A stretch of DNA of 64,000 bases from Acanthosoma haemorrhoidale (Eukaryota; Arthropoda; Insecta; Hemiptera; Acanthosomatidae): NCBI GenBank assembly GCA_930367205.1, contig OV884011.1:167411226-167475225 (forward strand). The letters are read 5' to 3'. Positions 1 through 10,020 of the stretch are shown here, piece after piece. Position 1 is the stretch's first letter; the number at the start of each line of letters is the position of its first letter. The translations under genes and the position numbers were made by a program. The notes under the pieces are model-generated. The model was not told where the DNA came from. It made no database searches and was given only the letters and a program-made list of their open reading frames with translations.

Positions 1-183
1 AGTTCCACCGGATAGGACCCAGCGGAGGCTGATGAAGAGCGCAAGAGCCACATACGCTCAGGACATGATTGGAAAAACTGGCCATTGCCAGGACTCCCAC
101 TGTCACGTATTTATAGCAGGTCACGAGGCCACTGCCACTTTAGTCTCCGAGGAGGATTATAGGATTATAGTGGTGCAGTGTAA
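1..183 (-). repeat. Jockey-like LINE 3' region, copy A (cut by window edge)
   Basis: This segment matches the dispersed family seen also near 34.1, 46.9 and 62.0 kb. Shared words include GCGAGAGCCACATACGCTC-like and CTGGCCATTGCCAGGACTCC stretches, and a block about sixty bases long ending GAGGAGGATTATA. In the full copies the opposite end, read on the minus strand, carries a stem-loop and AATAAA, so the element reads leftward and its 3' end lies outside the window. An ORF2 fragment in the same orientation lies at 1262-1525. The short plus-strand open frame over this copy (32-247) is not considered coding. Confidence 0.7.
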
Positions 184-272
184 TGATTGTGTTAGGGAGT
201 TCGAGTGGTTGGATAGGTTACTATGGAATTTCATGAACTTAGAATAGATGAGTTTGTCGGGATATTGGTTGA

Positions 273-335
273 ACAATTGTCGAAGGTGCACAATTGTCGG
301 AAAAGGTGAACAATTGTCTGAGATCAACAATTGTC
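273..335. repeat. Cluster of four ACAATTGTC motifs
   Basis: The nine-base word ACAATTGTC starts at 273, 290, 310 and 327 (spacing 17, 20 and 17). Its core ACAATTGT is a perfect palindrome. Three of the four copies continue with G. The cluster follows LINE copy A closely and is not seen in other copies of that family. It may be a short degenerate tandem repeat or a set of binding sites; the sequence does not decide between these. Confidence 0.55.
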
Positions 336-632
336 GGATTGTTGTAGTTAATAACATGGACCATGTTCCATGTAGGCGTTAATATCTGACTCCATATATG
401 ATTAGGAATGTGTCCCGACAAGACACTGTGTTCAGGATGAGGTTCAGAGGTTCATAAAGAATAAGACCAGTTTTAGAGTTCGGGCGAGAGATCGGCAGCG
501 TAATAAGTACAAGTCGTCAGGGGTCTGCTATAGGCTGTGAGGCGAAGTGCCGTCGTATAGTAGTGGAAGGCTGAGTAGGCATATCGCGACGGTGATAGCG
601 GCTATCGGTATGTAGAAACTAGAAGAGAATGA

Positions 633-785
633 AGAGTGGGCCTACCAGGGGCCAAGTGCCCCCGGTATCGAGTTACTCGGAAGACTAAGAGACAGAGTGG
701 GCCCACCAGGGCCAGGTGGCCCTGGGGTTAGTGATAAGTCGGCGGCTATGAAGACTGAGAGACTGAGTGGGCTGAAGAGTGAAAT
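633..785. repeat. Tandem repeat, units of 61 and 70 bp
   Basis: Units begin AGAGTGGGCCTACCAGG at 633 and AGAGTGGGCCCACCAGG at 694. A truncated third starts TGAGTGGGCT at 764. Units end with similar GAAGACT-GAGAC wording. The block is clearly more GC-rich than its surroundings. A TATA-like GATATAAATA at 791-800 follows directly, so this could be the upstream part of a promoter or of a retroelement LTR. No element could be identified. Confidence 0.55.
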
Positions 786-790
786 TTACT

Positions 791-800
791 GATATAAATA
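791..800 (+). promoter_or_regulatory. TATA-box-like sequence downstream of tandem repeat
   Basis: GATATAAATA lies between the GC-rich tandem repeat and a GC-rich downstream stretch. The same ten bases occur in each LTR of the gypsy element (54385-54394). This is a motif match only, with no independent evidence of transcription. Confidence 0.25.
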
Positions 801-881
801 TGATAACCCCCTCCCTCGTGGAAGGCCGGTTTGTCTGCCCGGAGTAAGTTTTACGATACACAGGTAGTCACTTCCTTTTAG

Positions 882-1165
882 TTTATTGACCGTTGGGGTA
901 CGAGGGTGTGTTTTATAAGGCTGCTAGGGCCTCACCCCCTTGGGTTATTTGACCACCTATAGCAAGGTTATTATCCCATGGGTCCCAAAAGGGTTCCTAG
1001 CATGATTTATTGACCGTGGGAACGTGACTGAAGGTCTCTTTTAATAGGGGTAAGTGTCCTTTGCCCAGGTTTTATGGTACCAGGTGGCTAATTCTCTTGG
1101 TTTATTGCCGCACCCTTTTAGGTACTCGTCTACGACTTCCGACCTCTCTATGATTTATTACCAGA
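882..1165. repeat. Diverged array with TTTATTGACC at about 62-bp intervals
   Basis: TTTATTGACC or a close variant starts at 882, 945, 1006, about 1069 (TTTATGGTACC), 1101 (TTTATTGCCG) and 1154 (TTTATTACC). Spacings are 63, 61, 63, 32 and 53. The sequence between the motifs is poorly conserved but often G-rich just before each motif. The array is probably an old tandem repeat. It sits between the two separated parts of a LINE (1-183 and 1262-1525), so it may belong to an insertion. Confidence 0.45.
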
Positions 1166-1261
1166 AGTTACATAATGAAGTTACATGACATTTTCTATTA
1201 TAATACATTAATTATGAACCAAAGTGTAGGGTAATTTACATATATAGTTAGCGGTCGCTAT

Positions 1262-1525
1262 AGAGTTCAAGAATGTACGGTATATTAAGATCGTTATGAA
1301 AGGGTTTGTTGCAGACGTAATAAGGGGAATTTACTATTCTTCTCAGGAATTTTGATTAAAAGGATTGGATACGCTTGATGTCCGACATTTTTACTACCCC
1401 CCAAAGCTCTATTCCGTATTTCCAAATTGGCTTAAGTACAACTTTGCTGATTAGAAATTTGTTTTCTATTGTGACATCGGGTGTCCTTCGAAGTAGTCTG
1501 TACAGTTGTCCAAAGCGTCTGTTTA
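1262..1525 (-). pseudogene. Decayed Jockey-type LINE ORF2 fragment
   Basis: Read on the minus strand, one frame runs through most of this interval and spells the region that follows the reverse-transcriptase palm in Jockey-clade non-LTR retrotransposons. Recognisable pieces are FGQLYRLLRRTPDV, a Lys-Pro-Ile-Trp-Lys stretch, YGIELWG (about 1399-1419), IKRIQSF, then LRRIVNSPYYV and HNDLNIPYI. The frame is broken by an in-frame TAA at 1356-1358, where the related copy near 34.57 kb has a Gln codon. There is no start, palm domain or endonuclease here, so this is a dead fragment. It has the same orientation as LINE copy A at 1-183. Confidence 0.75.
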
Positions 1526-1623
1526 GTTCTTGTCTTTTTTAGCCTAAAAATAAATTAAAATTGGAATAAATTCCGGCACGTTTACTTAGTTTTTTTTTTT
1601 TTAAATTTGAATGTTTAATAATA

Positions 1624-1720
1624 ATAATGCCAAGAAAAATATGTTGGCAGAGTAGGTATTAAGACCCAGGACCTCACTAATATCCAGGCGTTCTACCAAC
1701 CGTGCTAGCCTGCACAGGAG
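1624..1720 (-). repeat. tRNA-derived SINE fragment
   Basis: On the minus strand the sequence starts with a box-A-like AGCACGGTTGGTAGAACGCC and continues with CTGGATATTAGTGAGGTCCTGGGTC, in the place of a degenerate box B. It then has CTGCCAACATATTTTT and an ATTATTATTA tail. The same order (tRNA-like head, TGCCAA-type junction, T-rich tail) recurs at 44.5 and 62.6 kb. Box B is too degenerate for a functional tRNA gene. Confidence 0.55.
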
Positions 1721-2611
1721 AATGCCTTTCCGAACATAAAACTCTTAAAAGCCAACAAAATTTGTGTATAATAATGATCGTTTTCATTAGACAAGAGAAA
1801 TCTAATAATTTATTGTCAGTAAATAATTCAACTTATTAGATCAAAAAATAAAATGAAATACTTCTCCAAAACAAAAAGCTTTTCCAAGGATAGAATTATT
1901 TCTTAATTTTATGTGCAATTTAATTTGGGGAATGTAATAAAATGGGGGGGGGGGAAATGCACTGCCCACCTTTGACTTTTCATATGGCGATTATATTCAT
2001 GGCGGTATTCCTTCCTGCCTTAAAACGCATAAATATTTTATTTAAATGAGTTCGTTGACGACCATGTACTTTTATTCTCCCGAAGGTTTAAGCGGAATGA
2101 AATGAAAACATCTTGCTCCAAAGCGATAAACGCTTCTCATAACGAATAACAGCTTGACTATACCGAATGGTGACAACTGTTCGTTCTGAACGGTGAAAAT
2201 ATCTTCCCCTAGTTGTCCGACCTCGGGGATCCGCCGTGACCCGGATTGACCAATCAGAGCGCGGAACAGCCGCTAAGGCAACAACTGTCGGTGCCAGGAA
2301 AGATCATTCGAGGATTTGTAGGTCGGAATGCTGTCTCTCGGAAATTTCGCTTTGTCATCAGGCGCCAATCATAGTCGAACTCTCCTTTTAAGTCCAACCC
2401 TAACACCGCTTATTGAGCACACCTTGAAGCACACTTAGTCATTTTCTGATATTGGCTCTTGTCTTCTGGGCTTCATTTGGGATACCTAAGGATCTGCTGT
2501 TTCTTACTTAGATTTAAATAAAGTAGAAATAATTATTCATTAATGTTTCCACTTTTGTCTATTTGAGAGTAAAAACTCAAATTCAAAATTTTTACAATAT
2601 ATTGTGAATTT
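1721..2611. other. Unassigned sequence with a GC-richer patch
   Basis: Mostly AT-rich and without a recognisable gene. A GC-richer patch at about 2210-2340 contains a CCAAT-like GACCAATCAGAGCG. It could be promoter-like, but no downstream exon is recognisable. Confidence 0.3.
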
Positions 2612-2720
2612 GTGACACTTGTGGAGGTAACGTGGCTAGATCTAGTGATGATTTAGAGGGCTCAATAGGTGCTGGATTCGAGTCCCATTTTTCGACTATT
2701 TTTTTCATTGTCTGGTAACT
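2612..2720 (+). repeat. Possible tRNA-like SINE fragment
   Basis: GTGGCTAGATCTAGTGATGA resembles a box A of tRNA-Ser type. About 40 bases later CTGGATTCGAGTCCCA is a good box B. A T-rich stretch follows. The segment CAATAGGTGCT...TTCGAGTCCC recurs near 52.03-52.07 kb, supporting a repeat rather than a single tRNA gene. No complete cloverleaf could be drawn. Confidence 0.4.
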
Positions 2721-3589
2721 ATTAATTACCGTGGGATCCATAAACTACGAAGTTGGACTAAACTGATATTTTTCCGTAGACAACCACGAGTATTGATTAA
2801 TGTTATTTCTCCAGCTGAGCTATGGGGACCGTAAAGTACATTAATGTTTTTTATACAAATATTTTGTAGAATTAGTATAAACGGATTAGTTATGAGATAA
2901 TTGCCGAGATAAAGGAAGCACAGCTAGCAGAAATAAATAATATACCCTGTATAATATATTTATAAGTGCCAGACTGTTTTAGCCCAGTAAATAACTAGTG
3001 GGTAGATAAGATAAGATGCCATTGAGAAAGACTGACATATGCAATACAGAATGGGAACCGGTGGCGCACCCTAGCTGCCGCTTGCGAAATCACTCTCTGA
3101 CCACTTTCACTTTAGGTTTGACTGATTCGTTCGCGAGCGTCTACCTCTTTGGGACACGCCCTCTTATCTCTATGGCGCTGGCTCAACAGTACTCTCATTG
3201 GCCTAGCTCTTATCTTCCAAATGCCTTATGAATATATCTCTCATTGTAAAGGAAAGTTATCTCATAACTTCCGAGGATAACAATCGGTGTTTGCAGGTCC
3301 ATGGGACTTATGCAAAAAGTTAATTTGAATGGAAATCAAACGAATATTCTTGCCAATGTAACTTTCTTCGATATAAAACAATTTTATTTTAATCATACTG
3401 ACTAATGGTTCTACGGTGGATTTATTCTAGTAACTGTTGTCAAGCAAACAGTACATCCCAATACGAAAACTCTTGTAATTTTTTGTGGACCACTGTACAA
3501 AGAAAAAAGAAACTGGTTTTCAAGAAAAAAATAAGGAACGAATGAAACAGTTTGTTCGGCTTTGGTTGATATGGGAGATAGTTACCAGG
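2721..3589. other. Unassigned sequence
   Basis: A moderately GC-rich stretch at 3030-3230 contains a 71-codon open frame with no recognisable motif, which I do not call a gene. The rest is AT-rich and featureless by eye. Confidence 0.3.
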
Positions 3590-3760
3590 TTTTCATAAAA
3601 TGTATTTAGGGGCAACGTTTCGATATTGTATCTATGTCTGCATGCGTCAGGCCTTAGTGTGAGATGGTTGGAGATATTGGCTATTTAAATATTTGTTTAT
3701 AAGTCTATAAATAAACTTGACGAAAACCTATCAACTTTCTTTGACAATCCCAAGAAATTT
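3590..3760 (+). repeat. Palindromic repeat family, copy 1 (diverged)
   Basis: The left part reads GGTTTTCATAAAATGTATTT then CAACGTTTCGATAT. The right part reads TCTATAAATAAACTTGACG then AAAACCTATCAAC. These are the two outer arms of the imperfect palindrome seen better at 20.65 and 35.17 kb. The inner part contains GCGTCAGGCCTTAGTG, matching the inner arm of other copies. The copy is old and much mutated. Confidence 0.5.
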
Positions 3761-6700
3761 TCCTCCACAAGCCACAATTGCCCATTTTCCCGGTAAGGTA
3801 TATTTTGCTGAATAAATTCCCTTCTCCGGTGGGAGAACTCCGATCCCGTAAAGCCCCCCGAGTGCTAAATTTGTAGGAATTTACAAATGATTTTCAAGAA
3901 ATCCAAAAATAATGGTGGCCCTACGAAGAAAGATCAGATATAAGAGGCAAAACACAGCTATCTCCAGGCTCCGATAAAGCTAAGAGGACGGTCTGTAATT
4001 CCCTCTAAAGCGGTACATCCGTCGTGTAATTTCTTCGCATGGTCTTTTCTTCTTTTCATTTTTTCTTTTATTGTTCAATTCTTTCTGCCGTGGCACTTGC
4101 AATCAGATCGCACACATCTTTCTCCAATTGAAATGCCATTGTCTTCTGGCTAATATACTGCGCCTGGGACACACAGCGGCTGATAAAGATAACGCATAAT
4201 TAACTTGCGACATTCCTTCCTTGGGGCGTTCAAGTCTCCCGGTAATTGCCTCGTGGGAAGTGTAATGGCGGAAGATTACCGGAGGGTAATTCTAGTCCAA
4301 GCGCTAATGTCCGGGGTCGGCGGTTCTTGTCTTCTCCAGTGCACTTGTCCAGTCTTGTTTCGCCCTACAGTCTCAAGATAGGACAAATATTTCAATGGAT
4401 ATTTACGTATGCTGTAGATCTTGGGACACTTTATCAATGGATGTCGTAATATGGAAAGAAAACATAAAGATCCTGCGAATGGGAAAAGGTAAACGGCTAA
4501 GCAGTTGTGTAGAATTCATTCCAGAAGGAATAATAAAGAGAAATCCTGTGTTAAAGATACCCACGAAACATGTGCAAATAATATACAACAAGGTAAGATG
4601 TTATAATTTCAGAGTAGTTGATTAATAAACAACCCTAAGTTATTTTTAAAGACTCGCGGGACCTAAAGTTAAATTATTTTTCTATAATTCATGACTTTAT
4701 GTCAAAGAAGAACTTTGAAAAAGTTGCCGGTATATTACGAGATATTACTGACTTTTATACATTTTTTATATTTGAAATCCACTAACCCTCCTGCTAATAT
4801 TAAACAAGAGGTGTGTTAGGTAATACCAAACAATAATAGAATTCACCGGTTATTAAATATCACAGAAGTAGTTACAAATAGGCAGGAAGTAATAACTTCC
4901 TTTTTATTTCTATTTTAGTAGAACTAGTTTTATAAACGAAATAAAGATGTTCATTCAGACCAAAGAGGGGTTTTTAGGGCCACAAGTCATGACCGCGGGA
5001 ACTCATGTGATTGTAAAACGAACCTGATTTGCTCCGTTCCGCAAACATTAAAGAATTCCTGTTGAGCTTCGAGGGTAATAAAGGACATAGACAATCTCAC
5101 TCAAGAGTAGATAAGATGGATAGGCCGGAGGCTGGACCACCAAAGAATATTGCTGTGAAGATCAGCTAACGATAATGTTTAGATTTATGTATGGGTTAGT
5201 TTTTGGGTTCGACGGGTTTTACTCAGTTTTACGAGGTACAAACTCCTCTTTTAAAGTTCGAAATGGTTTTATATATAAAAAGAAAATGTCAAATAGAAAA
5301 TATACAAGTTAGATGGTATAATTTTTACGGGCACTTTATAAGATGACACAGACGAACCTCCGCCATAGAAGAAGAAGAAGAATTCGGACGATGGTGGAAG
5401 ATAAGAAGTACATAACATCTGTCAGAGCATGTAGCCCCGGGGGACTCCCTCACTCACTAACGGATCTATATCAGACCATTACAGGCAGGGCATTAAACTG
5501 TTTATTCTCGTAGTCTACAAGCCATCAAGTCGGCCAGTTCGCCAGCAGAGGCTTTAGTACCTTCTGAACGCAAGTCTTCAAGGAGCCACTACTTGGGGGT
5601 AAATTCATCGGCAGATATAATCCGGTTAAGAAATTAAGTAAATTTATCGCCTGTTGCAAACTAGCATGTCACAAAAACTATAGATTATAAAATCCTGCAG
5701 AATAAAAAAATACTGTTATAAATTTATTGAATAAATTTCTGCAATAGATAATATAATAGAGCAGAGAAATAAACTTCATTCTAGGGGCCGTGAAAAAATA
5801 GTAAATAAAATAAATATTGTGTAATAAATGAAATAAAAATCACAAATATCAGAAAATATATAATTTATAAATAAAAATTTCTGAAAATTGTAGACAAAAT
5901 GTTTTTCATGCAGAAAAAACATAATTAAATACATGTACTTTATCTATGTGTACAAAGATAGAAAAAAGTTTCATGTTTTTATATATATTCAGAATATATC
6001 TAACTTTGGCGTAATACTGTCGTAATTTCCAATTCATATTAGATTTTAAACTTAAAAACTAAAGTAGTACTGGAGAAGCGTAGTTATTAATAACATAGCT
6101 GTCCCTTTATCATGTAAGTAGGAGGGCTCCACTAGTGAAATATGGCCTAATATCCATACTTGAATTATATGTAATATTCGTAATCAAGTACAAGGTATAT
6201 ACCCAAACAAAAATTTCATTTCATGAGCTTATAGTATTTCAATTTAGTATTATTATTAAGCTAAAAGCCTTAAGTAGTTCATTGAGCGGAGGCGAATTGA
6301 ATACTCCAGTGGGCAACCACCCTAATGATAACTATGACTTCCTTGAAGTTGGTAAATTCCAACTGCCTTTCAATAATTCAAATAGAAAACAACTTTTATT
6401 TCATAGATCACACCATTTCATTGATGTAAATTTTTGGAGAGTCCTCGTGCAAAAATAGTTGTAGATTTTTTGTAACTGCCGTTAAGAGAAAAACCGCCGT
6501 CACGTATTTCGTGAAATGCCCCGTATGTGCAAATATCCATTAGTAGACAATGCCTGTTGAAATACTAAAATGAGATGTCCTAAAATTGGGAAAAACCTCG
6601 AGAAAACATTTCACTTGAAGGCCACAGAGGAGAAAGAGCGATGTTGCGACTGCAAGCCCAAATGCTGCAGCCACTATCTAGAACAACAGCGTAAAATTTT

Positions 6701-7789
6701 TGTTGAAACTCCGAAGAATTGTTGGCCAAGTTGAGCTCCTTGGGTGTGTTGTCGAAGATCACCGGACTGGAAATGTTCTCTGGGGGGAAATTTTCACAAC
6801 GTTTTCACTGGCGCCTTATCTTTTTTTTTTTTTTTTTCGTAAGACAATGTCTGTAAAATTCAATGGCTATTTCTACGGTATGGCACACAAAAGGCTAGCC
6901 GGTTGCGACAGGAACCTGCGTTGTTTCCAGGACTAGCGGAGGGATTTTCAACGATTCCAGCTTCCTCGTCTGTGGTGAAGAAATTTGGGTAATTTTATGG
7001 ACGAGTGTACTGCTGTTGATTTATAGAAAATGTGGGATGAGATATCGCTTACTGCCGTTTCCTTATTTGGACATATTATGGCTCGTTTGAAAGGCAAATC
7101 ACAAAAAATAATTTTTTTTAAGAAGGTCCTAAATAATTTTACTCTTTTACTCTTTATCGAAAAAATCAATTAATGATAGGCAGCATTGACAAAGCCCAAC
7201 TAAATGCAATTTGTCAACTTCCTTCAAACACAACTGAAATAATTCGAATTTTGCTGATCGAATCCTTAGGATATAAGAAGGTCCCTTATAGACTGTGCAA
7301 TGCACTTTTCCCTTAAAGCTATCTTAAAAGATCCAATCAAAGTCACGAAATAGATCAGATAAGGTTACGCAGTCATGGAATTTTGGACCGGAAGTTGAAG
7401 AACTGTTGAAACTCTTCATCTGTGGCCTTTCTAGAGGGACTGTGTACATATAACTTGTTTTGTCACATGAGTCAGGGTATCTCATTACTTTAATAGTGAT
7501 CATAGTTGGATATTTGCATTTTAATTTCTATTTAGTCAGCTTTAATGTTATGTTAATAAAGTAATTTTAATTATTATTTACTCTTTCTAAAACAAAAATA
7601 AAAAGAATAAAACTTGTTTTTAGGTTTAAAATTTAAGAAAATGGTTACACATCACCTGAAATACTTGGTTTCAATCTCCAACAAAGACAGTTAACACAGT
7701 GAGTTTACTGCTCTCGATTTTATTGCTTGAGGCGTTGGGTTCAGGAAATGTCAATAGACGTAGTTCATATTTGACAGCGTTGAAGCCTC
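3761..7789. other. Long AT-rich stretch without recognisable genes
   Basis: Open frames here (for example 4395-4625 and the 107-codon frame at 6135-6458) have no recognisable domain, start context or similarity between neighbours. Small GC-richer patches occur at about 5340-5620 and 6480-6960. A GAAGAAGAAGAAG run lies near 5370. No element or RNA gene could be identified. Confidence 0.35.
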
Positions 7790-8188
7790 TTATAAATTTA
7801 GTCTTCTCTGATATAACAGGCGGCATTTAGACTCCCTCTGAAGTAACCGCATCGACATTCCGAGAACAGTTCCAGTTACAAGGGTAACACACCGGTGCCG
7901 ATGACATGAGATAACCCGGAACAGGTTCCGCCCTTCCGTTACGCAATGGTATATGGTACTTTCGATAGTGAGATGTGGGTCAGCCCGGATGACTGCTCCG
8001 TAGTAAGGTTCTGGTCGAGCAGTTGTTGGAGATGCCGCATTCCTCCGCGGTGGCCAATCATTTAAGACCCTCGTGACCGCTCCTTCGCGGGATATGTGTG
8101 GCCGCAGAACCTGTCCGATGTGGGTTGTGGGGTTATCTGCTGTCCATGGTACGATGGCCAGCATCGATGGAGGCAGTCTGTGTTTCAA
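7790..8188 (-). other. 132-codon open frame of unknown function
   Basis: This is the longest open frame in the first 30 kb. It lies in a GC-richer island (about 7840-8230) inside AT-rich DNA. The predicted product is rich in Arg and His, with segments such as WPPRRNAASPTTARPEP and VISCHRHRCVTLVTG. I recognise no domain, signal peptide or membrane segment. The GC-rich composition makes long chance frames more likely, and an old transposon fragment in either orientation is the best guess. Not called as a gene. Confidence 0.2.
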
Positions 8189-9606
8189 AACCGTCAGATG
8201 TGCTAATTGTTGAGCCCGAAATCAGAGGTTCTACTTTGCAACATGTTAAAAAGAACATTTAGATGTTTCGAATTTCGTCACAGTTTCATCAAAGATATTA
8301 TCACCGAAAGAAATTCAACGATATGAATAACAGTTATTAGAGTCGTTAATTCTTTTGTCGACCCCCAAAAGAGGGGCTCTACTTTCAAACATGAACAGTG
8401 TGAGGAGGTATTACCAATCGTCTATAGCCCGTTTAACCCTCCCAATACGATTCACCCGGGCCCCGTTCCTTATTTTTTGCTTGTCATGCTCTTTAAATCA
8501 GAGATGTATTTATGAAATTACATTAAATTTCTCTAAATTACATTGAATTCTTGTGGTTGGTATGAGAAAATTTTACATCATGTGTGTAGTTTTTTTTCGC
8601 AAAAAGCACATGGTTGGAATTTTCCGTCTGTAAACTTTTATGATTTTATATATTTGGTAATCTTACAATGTTTAAAGCAATTAGCCAAAGTAATATAGTC
8701 AAACAAAGTTACGTTGGTGAATTGTATTACATGGCCTAATTCAATGAACCCAACTACGTAAGCAGTCCTTATTCTTATTTCTTCGAAAAACTATTTTGGT
8801 TCTCATTAATATTGCATCAATCCTAATATTTTATGAATATTGAATGAGTTTGGATCAATTAAATCAAGGCAAATAACAAGTAAAATGAATCACCAACAAG
8901 TAAAAGTAGAGTAAATGTATTTAGTGTAATTTTCTTCACCTGTTTTTGGGAGACACCTACATTAAAAGAAAATGTTCAAAAACACACTAGTGGACTACAT
9001 TACATATTCGCAACCTGTTATAAATATAAAAGCATTTTTCTACATCTAACGACTGAATCGTAGCCTGTTGGCTGAACTCAATAATCTTTCTACAATCACC
9101 AGCGCTCTCTAGCCTCAAAGATAGTCAAAATGAGTTCCGGTAGGCCTTGACTCATCAAATACTCATGTAAATTAGAGTGTAATATCTAAAACTATTATAA
9201 CATAGTGTTGGCCTCCAATATCTATCTTCGTGAATTTATCACCTGCGTTCCTGAAAATGAATAAATAATAATGTGATAATTTTCGTATCTCAACAGTGGT
9301 ATATACATTGAATAAAACATACGTATATATGGAAGTATGTATATAACTAAGTTGACCTTGAAGTAACTAAGTTGAGGTTAGTCTTTTTTGACTTGACAGC
9401 TCTCTCAAGTTACAACCCCTCAGGTAATAATTTATGGTAAATGTTCCCCCGTCGCTTAGAACACATTAATGTAACAACTTCAAAGATTCTGTGGTTCAAA
9501 CAATTTTTTTTTTACGATTTATGTTATGTAACCCCACTGTTACATATTATATTTTAAAATAAAAACTACCTACAGTGACTTAAAAGGTTTGAGAAGTGTT
9601 TTTGTC
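8189..9606. other. Unassigned AT-rich sequence
   Basis: Nothing recognisable apart from short A/T tracts. A TATA-rich stretch at about 9300-9350 and short direct repeats (AACTAAGTTGA at about 9347 and 9366) are the only visible structure. Confidence 0.3.
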
Positions 9607-9703
9607 AATAATATAATAATAATATAATATAATAACAATAATAAAATATAATATAATAATAATAGTAATATAATAATAATATAATATTATAATAATAATA
9701 AGA
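9607..9703. repeat. AT-only microsatellite (AATAT/AAT-type)
   Basis: Nearly 100 bases made almost only of A and T in interleaved AATAT and AAT units, with rare C or G. It abuts the GC-rich block at 9721-10020. If that block is a retroelement reading leftward, this could be its 3' microsatellite tail. Confidence 0.7.
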
Positions 9704-9720
9704 GTATTTTTTCAAATCAG

Positions 9721-10020
9721 TTATGATAAAATATCCTTGAGGTAAACGAGTTCACGGAAGCGGGTGGATTTAGTGGGTAAGAAGGACGTCCTCCGACCGT
9801 TGAGGAGTCCTCGCGAGGCTAAACGGCCCTCCGTGCGGATCAGTCTGTGCCAAAAGAGGCAAAGAGGCCGCGGACATGGGGCCATATGGACAAGAGAGCA
9901 CGTCTGTCTTTCGCTTCTTACCCAGACATGGAGGAGCCGCTGACCCCCAAACACATTTAGTCTTCTTGGTACGGGCTAGAGTAGTGTTTGTGGCGGTCCT
10001 GGTGTCTGGGACAAGGCTTA
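9721..10020. repeat. GC-rich block, probable retroelement fragment
   Basis: About 240-300 bases distinctly richer in G and C than both flanks, bounded by the AT microsatellite on the left and an A/T-rich stretch on the right. It has a 77-codon minus-strand open frame (9721-9954) without a recognisable domain. The sharp composition boundaries suggest an inserted element. No motif proves its class. Confidence 0.3.

Noticed and set aside
273..335. CRISPR-like array
   Set aside because: The repeats are nine bases with 8-11 base gaps, far below CRISPR dimensions, and the genome is evidently eukaryotic.
6135..6458. 107-codon plus-strand frame
   Set aside because: AT-rich composition with Ile/Lys/Phe bias and no recognisable motif.
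9607..9703. Replication origin or regulatory AT element
   Set aside because: A simple AT microsatellite explains the composition, and nothing else supports an origin.
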